A stretch of DNA of 8,783 nt from an uncultured Clostridia bacterium. Lineage in GTDB: Bacteria; Bacillota_A; Clostridia; Christensenellales; CAG-138. The position numbers were made by a program, and so were the translations under genes. Below, one piece after another: positions 1-5,254 of this stretch. The first letter of the stretch is position 1, and every line of letters begins with the position of its first letter. Location of the stretch: NCBI GenBank assembly GCA_947302865.1, contig CAMYWS010000036.1, positions 1-8,783 of the forward strand, in the 5' to 3' direction. Under the pieces are notes generated by a model. That model was not told the origin of the DNA, did not search any database, and saw nothing but the letters and a program-made list of their open reading frames with translations.

Positions 1-1069
1 TGGACTTGTCGATGCCGCCCAGAAGCAGCATATCGACGATGTTGATCTTTCCGTCGGTCAATGCGTCCGCGGGAACGGTAAACGAAGGCATGTTTGCGTC
101 GTCGCCGCTGCCGGTGAACAGCGCGCGCGCCGCGTTCTGCGCCTTGTTCGCTTCCTCCTCGCCGTGCACGAGCTTTGTAAGCTCGAACGCGAGGATCTCC
201 TTCTTTTCGTTGATGCGGGAATCTTCCCAACGCTCCATCTCGTCGATCTCCTCGATCGGGATGAAGGTCAGCATGCGGATGCACTTCATGACGTCCGCGT
301 CGCCGACGTTGCGCCAGTACTGATAGAACTCGAACGGCGTGGTCTTGTTCGGATCGAGCCAGACCGCGTTGCCGGCGGTCTTGCCCATCTTCTTGCCCTG
401 CGAGTCGGTGAGAAGCGTGATCGTCATCGCGTACGCGTCCTTGCCGAGTTTTCTGCGGATCAGCTCCGTGCCGCCGAGCATGTTCGACCACTGATCGTCG
501 CCGCCGAACTGCATGTTGACGCCGTGGTTCTGATAGAGGTAGTAGAAGTCGTACGACTGCATGATCATGTAGTTGAACTCGAGGAAGGATAAGCCCTTTT
601 CCATGCGCTGCTTATAGCACTCCGCGCGGAGCATGTTGTTGACCGAAAAGTGCGGTCCGACGTCGCGCAGCATGTCCACGTAGTTGAGCTTTAAGAGCCA
701 GTCGGCGTTGTTGACCATCTCCGCCTTGCCTTCGCCGAACTCGATGAAGCGCTCCATCTGACGTTTGAAGCATTCCGCGTTGTGGTCAATGTCCTCTTTT
801 GTCAGCATCTTGCGCATATCGGTTCTGCCGGAGGGATCGCCGATCATGGTCGTGCCGCCGCCGATCAGCGCGACCGGCTTGTTGCCGGCCATCTGCAGGC
901 GCTTCATCAGCGTCAGCGCCATAAAATGCCCCGCCGTCAGACTGTCCGCGGTGCAGTCGAAGCCGATGTAGAACTTCGCGCCGCCGTTGTTGATGAGATC
1001 GCGGATCTCCGCTTCGTCCGTGACCTGCGCGATCAGTCCGCGCGCCTTCAATTCCTCAAAAATCTGCAT
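1..1069 (-). CDS. tyrS: tyrosyl-tRNA synthetase (3' end beyond window)
   Basis: Class I aminoacyl-tRNA synthetase that charges tRNA-Tyr with tyrosine in the cytoplasm. The reading frame is open from an ATG at 1069 to the window edge, giving 356 residues; bacterial TyrS proteins usually run a little over 400, so roughly the last 50 (most of the C-terminal S4-like RNA-binding part) lie outside. Visible motifs are FYIGFD (33-38), the HIGH-type signature in the form AGHF (46-49), the tyrosine pocket YxxxQxxD (Y167, Q171, D174), FGGDDQW (188-194), and the KMSKS loop in the form KMGKT (227-231). The start is supported by a perfect AGGAGG at 1075-1080, five bases upstream. It is transcribed away from the peptide cassettes from its own promoter and is an ordinary housekeeping gene, so it probably has no functional link to them. 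Confidence 0.97.
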   Translation of the reverse strand, partial: MQIFEELKARGLIAQVTDEAEIRDLINNGGAKFYIGFDCTADSLTAGHFMALTLMKRLQMAGNKPVALIGGGTTMIGDPSGRTDMRKMLTKEDIDHNAECFKRQMERFIEFGEGKAEMVNNADWLLKLNYVDMLRDVGPHFSVNNMLRAECYKQRMEKGLSFLEFNYMIMQSYDFYYLYQNHGVNMQFGGDDQWSNMLGGTELIRRKLGKDAYAMTITLLTDSQGKKMGKTAGNAVWLDPNKTTPFEFYQYWRNVGDADVMKCIRMLTFIPIEEIDEMERWEDSRINEKKEILAFELTKLVHGEEEANKAQNAARALFTGSGDDANMPSFTVPADALTDGKINIVDMLLLGGIDKS

Positions 1070-1102
1070 GGTGTCCTCCTGAAATGAGCGCCCGAAAACG
1101 CC

Positions 1103-1135
1103 GCCGCCGGGCATGTATTTCTCGGTTCCGGCGGC
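1103..1135 (-). other. GC-rich hairpin in the tyrS leader
   Basis: An 8-bp perfect inverted repeat (GCCGCCGG at 1103-1110, CCGGCGGC at 1128-1135) with a 17-base loop lies between the tyrS promoter and its ribosome binding site. On the minus strand the stem is followed by GGCGTTTTCG, which has only a four-T run, so it is a poor intrinsic terminator. It could stabilise the message or act in attenuation; the sequence does not decide. Confidence 0.45.
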
Positions 1136-1164
1136 AGATGCGCGTCGTCCGATAATTGACAGAA

Positions 1165-1193
1165 ATTATATACGAGGACGCGCCGTGTGTCAA
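1165..1193 (-). promoter_or_regulatory. sigma-A type promoter of tyrS
   Basis: Read on the minus strand there is a perfect TTGACA (1188-1193), a 17-base spacer, and a perfect TATAAT (1165-1170). Transcription would start near 1158, giving a leader of roughly 90 bases before tyrS. That is too short for a typical T-box riboswitch. Confidence 0.85.
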
Positions 1194-1287
1194 GTCCCCG
1201 CGCGTCGAAAACAGCGCGGCGCGGCCGTCCGGAAGCGAAGAAACCGATCCGGATATATATATTTTTTTTGAATTTACAATATAACGC

Positions 1288-1316
1288 TTGCTTTTTATTC
1301 GCTTCTTCTGTATAAT
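1288..1316 (+). promoter_or_regulatory. promoter of peptide cassette 1
   Basis: TTGCTT (1288-1293), a 17-base spacer and a perfect TATAAT (1311-1316) lie upstream of the first kinase gene. An A/T-rich tract at about 1252-1284, including a run of eight T, sits just upstream of the -35 like an UP element. Transcription would start near 1323. The 322-base gap between tyrS and the kinase holds this promoter, the divergent tyrS promoter and their leaders; I see no other gene in it. Confidence 0.75.
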
Positions 1317-1391
1317 CAAGGTGCAATGGTATGATGCTATGCATATCGGATCGATGAGCAGTGCGGTTCGGTCCCGAACAGGGAGTGTCTG

Positions 1392-2129
1392 ATGGAAGAG
1401 TTCAGGGTAAAGCTTGCCGACGTGCCGATCGGGATCCGGTGCCGGTACGAGATCAACAAGCGATTCCTGAAAGACTATTTGACGGAGGAAGAGCCGCTGT
1501 TCTGCGTCGAGCCGACGGATGCGGATCTCGAACGCGCGCGGGAGGATTACGAGCTTCTGGACAAGGCGGACGGCCGCGAAGGCATCCGAAGGTCGGAGAT
1601 CTTCTTTGAAAACGCAGCGCTGAACCGTCTGATCGCGGAACGGATCACGGCATACGACGTGCTTCTGATGCACGGCTCCGCGCTTTGCATGGACGGCGAA
1701 ACGTACATCTTCACGGCGCCGAGCGGGACGGGTAAGAGCACGCACGCACGGCTGTGGCGGGAAACATTCGGCGATCGCGTCTTCATGATCAACGACGACA
1801 AGCCGATGCTCCGCGTACGGGAGGACGGCGTGATCGCATACGGTACGCCGTGGAACGGCAAGCACAACCTGAGCCGCAACGCATCCGCGCCGGTTCGCGC
1901 GATCGCACTTCTTAAAAGGAGCGAAGAGAACCGCGTCGAGCCGATGGTGAAAAGCGACGCGTTCACGGTTCTGATCTCACAGGCGCTTACATCAAAGGAT
2001 CCTGCCGTCATGCTTCGGATCCTGACGCTGGAAAAGCGAATGCTGGAAAAGGTGCGGTTTTATACGCTGTACTGCAGCATGGAACCGGATGCGGCGCGCG
2101 TGTCCTATGAAGGTATGAAACAGGTATGA
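1392..2129 (+). CDS. HprK-like P-loop kinase, cassette 1
   Basis: A 245-residue protein resembling the C-terminal catalytic domain of HPr kinase/phosphorylase. What is seen: MHGSA with H94 ahead of the nucleotide site, a Walker A loop APSGTGKST (109-117, K115), INDD (133-136) matching the paired aspartates after the P-loop in HprK, and GTPWNGK (151-157). The roughly 85 residues before the domain do not resemble the HprK N-terminal domain, and there is no HPr or sugar phosphotransferase gene nearby, so carbon catabolite control is unlikely. HprK homologues are known from lasso-peptide clusters, where they phosphorylate a precursor Ser. By analogy I infer Ser/Thr phosphorylation of the peptides encoded immediately downstream. 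The start has GGGAG at 1381-1385. It is the first gene of its operon and paralogous to the kinase at 4252-5007. Confidence 0.85.
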   Translation: MEEFRVKLADVPIGIRCRYEINKRFLKDYLTEEEPLFCVEPTDADLERAREDYELLDKADGREGIRRSEIFFENAALNRLIAERITAYDVLLMHGSALCMDGETYIFTAPSGTGKSTHARLWRETFGDRVFMINDDKPMLRVREDGVIAYGTPWNGKHNLSRNASAPVRAIALLKRSEENRVEPMVKSDAFTVLISQALTSKDPAVMLRILTLEKRMLEKVRFYTLYCSMEPDAARVSYEGMKQV

Positions 2130-2130
2130 C

Positions 2131-2144
2131 CCCGCCGAAGCGGG
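2131..2144 (+). other. intercistronic hairpin between kinase and precursor genes
   Basis: CCCGC (2131-2135), loop CGAA, GCGGG (2140-2144) begins one base after the kinase stop codon, 51 bases before the first precursor start. No T-run follows, so it is not an intrinsic terminator. A hairpin sits at the same place in cassette 2, suggesting a role in processing or stabilising the precursor part of the message. Confidence 0.45.
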
Positions 2145-2195
2145 TTAGATACAAACAAGAATTTCGGTCGTTGTAAAACGAAAGGAGAACATACT

Positions 2196-2315
2196 ATGGA
2201 AAAGTACGTAAAGCCGAACATGGAAATCGTTGATATTCCCGGATTTGCGATCGTCACGGCAGATACTTGTCCCACCAAGATGCCGGAGATGAACATCGGC
2301 GAGATCGACGGTTAA
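2196..2315 (+). CDS. RiPP precursor peptide 1, cassette 1
   Basis: A 39-residue open frame preceded by a good ribosome binding site (AAAGGAG, about 2181-2186). The N-terminus reads MEKYVKPNMEIVDI and continues to IVT (19-21), matching the two other tiny peptides in the window: Y4, P7, M9, E10 and V12 are shared or conservatively replaced. The tail (22-39) is unlike the others. It has one cysteine (C25, in DTCPTK), two threonines (T24, T27), no serine, and a KMPEM motif (28-32). A conserved leader plus variable tail next to radical SAM, PqqD-like and kinase genes is the layout of a RiPP precursor. The exact leader/core boundary and the mature product cannot be read from the sequence; a boundary near residue 21 is a guess. 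Confidence 0.8.
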   Translation: MEKYVKPNMEIVDIPGFAIVTADTCPTKMPEMNIGEIDG

Positions 2316-2321
2316 CGCTCT

Positions 2322-2432
2322 ATGGAGCAGTACCAGAAGCCTTCGCTCGAAGTCGTTGTGTTCGACGAAGATACGATTACGACCAGCGGTTGCATCGGAT
2401 CCACCGCGATCATGCTTCCTGAACTTCCGTAA
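2322..2432 (+). CDS. RiPP precursor peptide 2, cassette 1
   Basis: A 36-residue open frame starting six bases after the stop of precursor 1 and ending at 2432. The leader is MEQYQKPSLEVVVF, then a DEDTITTSG stretch (15-23). It keeps Y4, P7, L9, E10 and V12 and thus the YxxPxL element seen in lasso-type leaders. The tail contains one cysteine (C24, in SGCIGS), several Ser/Thr, and ends MLPELP, which echoes KMPEM in peptide 1. There is no good ribosome binding site of its own, so it is probably translated by coupling to precursor 1. The pair gives cassette 1 two different cores for one set of enzymes. Confidence 0.8.
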   Translation: MEQYQKPSLEVVVFDEDTITTSGCIGSTAIMLPELP

Positions 2433-2459
2433 ATGAACCAAACGGTTTCGGAAGCGGTG

Positions 2460-3776
2460 ATGATCGAGCGGAATCCGCAGGATGCAGCACTGTCCAGGAT
2501 CCTGCCGGCGCAGGAACCGCAAGCCGACATGACCTATGTGCCGTCGCAGTTTGCTGTAACGTTTGAGCACAACGGGAAGCGGTATGCGTTTCACACGCTG
2601 ACAAAGCAGCTTCTTGAAACCGATCTGTCGAACGCAGCCGAATCGAATAGCGGGAAAGAAGCCCTCATCAGAGGGCTGTTTCTCGTTCCCGAAGAAAAGG
2701 ACGAATGCGCTTACTATCGGTCCGTTTCCGCGCTGATGCGGATCTATCACCGAAAACCGGGCAACAACGGGTTTATGATCCTGCCGACGCTCGGGTGCAA
2801 CGCGCGCTGCGTGTACTGCTATGAGGAGGGCATGAAGCCTGTCTCCATGACGGCGGAGACCGCGGACGCCGTGGTACGCTATATCGTCGAAACACACGCG
2901 GTCGAGCCGGTGAAGATCAACTGGTTCGGCGGCGAACCGCTGTTACGACCGGATATCATCGACCGCGTCTCGGAAGGATTGAAAAAAGCGGGCGTACGCT
3001 ATCGGGGCGGCATGGTCAGTAACGGCAGTCTGATCACGCCGGAGACCGTTGAAAAGATGAAAGGACTCTGGAACGTGACCGGAGTCCAGATCTCCTTGGA
3101 CGGCTGCGAACGGGATTATATCATCCGCAAGCGGTACGTGAGTTACCGCGATACCTACCGTTCCGTCATGCGCGCGATCAGCGACATGAGCGAGGCGGGG
3201 ATCGGCGTGCTCGTCCGCTGCAACACGGAGGAGAGCATCTGGGACGGCGTTCCGCAGTTTCTGAAGGATCTGTCCGAAACCGTCGCACACAAGAAGAACG
3301 TACGGGTGTACTTCTCGCCGCTCGATTACGTGCGCAGGGGACCGGACGCATATGCGCTGTGGGAAAAGATCCTCGACGCGCGAACGCTGATCCGGGACGC
3401 CGGGTTCGAGCCGCTCATGCAGTTCGGACCGAAGCTCAGCTATCAGGTCTTCTATTGCATGGCGGACGGCGGAAGCGTTGTGATCGGACCGGACGGAAAG
3501 CTGTATCCCTGCGACCACTGCCTGCCGGACACTTGCTTCGGCGACGTGTTCCATGGAACGACGAACGAAGCGGTGCGGACCGCATTCTGCCGGACGGACC
3601 GGATCCGGGAGAAATGCCGCGCCTGTCCATACCTGCCGTGCTGCACGGGATTTGCGGCATGCCCGGTGCAGGACGCGGACTGCCGCAGGGTCCTTGAATT
3701 GTATACGATCACCCTGCTGAAGGATTTTATCGACCGAAAAACAATCACCGCGGACGGGAATGACCCGGTCTGCTGA
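2460..3776 (+). CDS. radical SAM/SPASM peptide maturase, cassette 1
   Basis: A 438-residue radical SAM enzyme with a C-terminal SPASM domain, inferred to modify precursor peptides 1 and 2. The cluster motif CNARCVYC gives CX3CX2C (C113, C117, C120), followed by the SAM-binding GGEP (157-160). The SPASM part has C333, GX4C ending at C351, then C386, C389, C395, C401 and C408, enough to hold auxiliary iron-sulfur clusters. The N-terminal ~100 residues precede the barrel and may help bind the leader. An in-frame ATG at 2433 abuts the precursor 2 stop and would add nine residues. I prefer 2460 because it aligns without gaps to the start of the paralogue at 5255 and has a weak GGAAG at 2450-2454. 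The chemistry (thioether, C-C or C-O cross-link, epimerisation) cannot be told from sequence. Confidence 0.93.
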   Translation: MIERNPQDAALSRILPAQEPQADMTYVPSQFAVTFEHNGKRYAFHTLTKQLLETDLSNAAESNSGKEALIRGLFLVPEEKDECAYYRSVSALMRIYHRKPGNNGFMILPTLGCNARCVYCYEEGMKPVSMTAETADAVVRYIVETHAVEPVKINWFGGEPLLRPDIIDRVSEGLKKAGVRYRGGMVSNGSLITPETVEKMKGLWNVTGVQISLDGCERDYIIRKRYVSYRDTYRSVMRAISDMSEAGIGVLVRCNTEESIWDGVPQFLKDLSETVAHKKNVRVYFSPLDYVRRGPDAYALWEKILDARTLIRDAGFEPLMQFGPKLSYQVFYCMADGGSVVIGPDGKLYPCDHCLPDTCFGDVFHGTTNEAVRTAFCRTDRIREKCRACPYLPCCTGFAACPVQDADCRRVLELYTITLLKDFIDRKTITADGNDPVC

Positions 3777-3789
3777 AGGGAGAAACGAT

Positions 3790-4050
3790 ATGAAGCTGAA
3801 ATCCAATTTTATTTCCCAGGACATCGACGATACCCGGTTTCTGGTGCCGGTCGGCGGAGAAGCGTTCTCCGGGATCGCCAAGGGCAACCGCTCTGCGGCG
3901 TTTCTTCTGGACTGCCTGAAAACCGACACGACGGAGGAGCAGATCGTCGACGCGATGTGCAAAAAGTATGACGCTCCGCGCGAAGTGATCGCCGCAGACG
4001 TTAAAGAGATCCTCGAAAAGCTCCGCAGCATCGGCGCGATCGAAGGATGA
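3790..4050 (+). CDS. PqqD-like RiPP recognition protein, cassette 1
   Basis: An 86-residue protein of the PqqD type, the small winged-helix RiPP recognition element that binds a precursor leader and delivers it to a radical SAM enzyme. The family pattern is visible: a beta-rich N-terminal half (VPVGGEAFSGIAKGNRSAAF), TTEEQIVDAMCKKYDA (46-61), then DVKEILEKLRSIGAI near the end. It follows the radical SAM gene by 13 bases with AAGGGAG at about 3774-3780. An earlier in-frame ATG at 3760 is rejected because it overlaps the upstream gene, has no good binding site, and would make this protein longer than its 86-residue paralogue at 6562. It is the last gene of cassette 1; no convincing terminator follows. 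Confidence 0.88.
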   Translation: MKLKSNFISQDIDDTRFLVPVGGEAFSGIAKGNRSAAFLLDCLKTDTTEEQIVDAMCKKYDAPREVIAADVKEILEKLRSIGAIEG

Positions 4051-4121
4051 GCCAGGCGTGTTTCCGCTTTTGATCCCGATCCTGTAATCACATTATTAAC
4101 ATTTGCATCGCAATACACGGC

Positions 4122-4150
4122 TTGACACGGAGCGTGTTGAGTCGTATATT
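4122..4150 (+). promoter_or_regulatory. promoter of peptide cassette 2
   Basis: A perfect TTGACA (4122-4127), a 17-base spacer and TATATT (4145-4150), with an A/T-rich stretch upstream (about 4085-4114). Transcription would start near 4157. This gives cassette 2 its own promoter, although read-through from cassette 1 is possible. The 201-base gap after cassette 1 holds this promoter and the leader; I see no RNA gene there. Confidence 0.8.
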
Positions 4151-4216
4151 ATTATAAAAAGGATGCTGAAAATGCGGGATTATGCGGACCGGCATTCCTG
4201 AATGTATGATTGTGAT

Positions 4217-4246
4217 CGTTCCGGACGGACCGGACGGAAAGGAACG
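4217..4246 (+). other. alternative stem-loops around the kinase 2 ribosome binding site
   Basis: CGTTCC (4217-4222) can pair with GGAACG (4241-4246), which would bury the AAAGGA binding site (4238-4243). Alternatively TCCGG (4220-4224) can pair with CCGGA (4230-4234), leaving the site free. The two pairings exclude each other. Whether either forms is not shown. Confidence 0.3.
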
Positions 4247-4251
4247 CCCTG

Positions 4252-5007
4252 ATGGAGAACGCCCCGATCCGCTTTACGGCGGAAATAGCGGATGTGCCGT
4301 TTGAGGTGCGTTGCTTTCGCCCTGAGACCGAGACGCTGCTGAAGGATTACAGGTCGGACAAGAAGCCGGAATTTGTGATCGATCTTTCGGACGGCGAATG
4401 CGACGGGATCCTGAAGCGGCTTACCGGGCTTTGGGAGAAGCAGGAAGATCCGACAGCCGTTTTCGGCGGGGCAGAAAAAAACGTCTTCATAGAAGAAGAA
4501 GCACTCTGCTGGATGCTGGGGAAAAAGCTCAGCCCGTATGATGCTCTCCAGCTTCATGGGTCCGCGATCTGTCTGGACGGCGAAGCGTATATCTTCACGG
4601 CGCCGAGCGGAACAGGAAAAAGCACGCATGCGCGGCTCTGGCGCGAGACCTTCGGCGATCGGGTATGGATGATCAACGACGACATGCCGTACCTGCGGAT
4701 CTTTGACGACTGCGTCCGCGCATACGGAACACCGTGGAACGGGAAGCATCATCTCAGCAGCAACAGTTCTGCACCTGTAAAGGCGATTGCGTGGCTGACG
4801 CGAGACAGCGAAAACCGGATCGAGCGGATCACGAAGGAAACAGCGTTTGCGGTTTTGGTGCAACAGACTTTCCGCCTTCCGGAGAAGGAATGGTGTTCAC
4901 GCATGTTGAACCAGTATCAAAAGTTACTTGACAAAGTACCTTTTTACAGACTATGGTGCAACATGGATGCACAGGCGGCAGAGGTTGCCGCATGCGGCAT
5001 GAAATAA
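4252..5007 (+). CDS. HprK-like P-loop kinase, cassette 2
   Basis: A 251-residue paralogue of the kinase at 1392-2129. The core from LHGSA (101-105, H102) through Walker A APSGTGKST (117-125, K123), the THARLWRETFGDRV run after it, INDD (141-144) and GTPWNGKHH (159-167) is nearly the same as in the first copy. The N-terminal ~85 residues and the C-terminus are much more diverged, apart from an ADVP motif (13-16; 9-12 in copy 1). That pattern suggests a conserved catalytic core with changed target specificity. Inferred role: phosphorylation of a Ser/Thr in the peptide encoded next. The binding site is AAAGGA at 4238-4243. The start overlaps the stop of a 16-codon upstream frame by one base (TGATG), as in cassette 1. 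Confidence 0.85.
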   Translation: MENAPIRFTAEIADVPFEVRCFRPETETLLKDYRSDKKPEFVIDLSDGECDGILKRLTGLWEKQEDPTAVFGGAEKNVFIEEEALCWMLGKKLSPYDALQLHGSAICLDGEAYIFTAPSGTGKSTHARLWRETFGDRVWMINDDMPYLRIFDDCVRAYGTPWNGKHHLSSNSSAPVKAIAWLTRDSENRIERITKETAFAVLVQQTFRLPEKEWCSRMLNQYQKLLDKVPFYRLWCNMDAQAAEVAACGMK

Positions 5008-5014
5008 GGCGAAC

Positions 5015-5029
5015 TCCGGCAAAACCGGA
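5015..5029 (+). other. intercistronic hairpin between kinase and precursor genes
   Basis: TCCGG (5015-5019), loop CAAAA, CCGGA (5025-5029) starts eight bases after the kinase 2 stop and ends 41 bases before the precursor start. It matches the hairpin at 2131-2144 in position but not in sequence. No T-run follows. Confidence 0.45.
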
Positions 5030-5070
5030 TCAGCATATAAGGATTAAAGCTACAGAAAGGAAACTCAACT

Positions 5071-5190
5071 ATGGAAAAGTACGAAGCACCCTCGATGGAG
5101 ATCGTTGAGCTGGAGAACAGCATCGTCACGTTTGGGCTGCCGAATCTTCCCACTCCGGGCGCATCCGGCAATCAGGACGCAAACTGCTGA
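5071..5190 (+). CDS. RiPP precursor peptide 3, cassette 2
   Basis: A 39-residue open frame with binding site GAAAGGAAA (5055-5063). The leader MEKYEAPSMEIVEL keeps Y4, P7, M9, E10 and V12 of the cassette 1 peptides and runs to IVT (18-20). The tail is FGLPNLPTPG (21-30) followed by a Gly/Ser/Asn/Asp-rich end and a single, C-terminal cysteine (C39). The LPNLP segment parallels KMPEM and MLPELP in the other two. A lone terminal cysteine is unusual and could be the partner in a thioether or the site of another modification. It lies between kinase 2 and radical SAM 2, the same place as precursors 1 and 2, which supports the assignment. The mature product is unknown. Confidence 0.8.
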   Translation: MEKYEAPSMEIVELENSIVTFGLPNLPTPGASGNQDANC

Positions 5191-5254
5191 CATGTGAACT
5201 GCGATTGACGGATGCCACACGGCGGCCGCCAACCCGAAATAGACAGATAAGATC

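Noticed and set aside
1070..1165. T-box riboswitch upstream of tyrS
   Set aside because: Clostridial tyrS genes often have one, but the leader from the perfect promoter is only about 90 bases and has no clear T-box sequence or antiterminator/terminator pair.
1056..1865. 269-aa open frame on the minus strand
   Set aside because: It is antisense to the first kinase and runs through the divergent promoter region; it has no family motif and low-complexity Arg-rich composition typical of an opposite-strand shadow.
2433..2459. Longer start for radical SAM 1, abutting the precursor 2 stop
   Set aside because: Possible through translational coupling, but no ribosome binding site is seen and the ATG at 2460 aligns without gaps to the start of the paralogue.
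3760..3789. Earlier start for PqqD-like 1
   Set aside because: It overlaps the radical SAM gene end, has no good binding site, and would break the equal 86-residue length of the two PqqD-like proteins.
4051..4085. Intrinsic terminator after cassette 1
   Set aside because: A T-run follows GCG...CGC near 4059-4072, but the stem is only about three base pairs.
2943..4118. 391-aa open frame on the minus strand
   Set aside because: It lies opposite the radical SAM and PqqD-like genes, shows no recognisable motif and no ribosome binding site; the plus-strand genes are certain.
2196..5190. Lasso peptide cluster
   Set aside because: Only the leader motif and kinase fit; the cyclase and leader protease required for lasso formation are absent.
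5212..5250. 12-codon frame between precursor 3 and radical SAM 2 as a second precursor
   Set aside because: It lacks the conserved leader and is too short; the GGCGGCCGCC palindrome within it forms only a very small stem.
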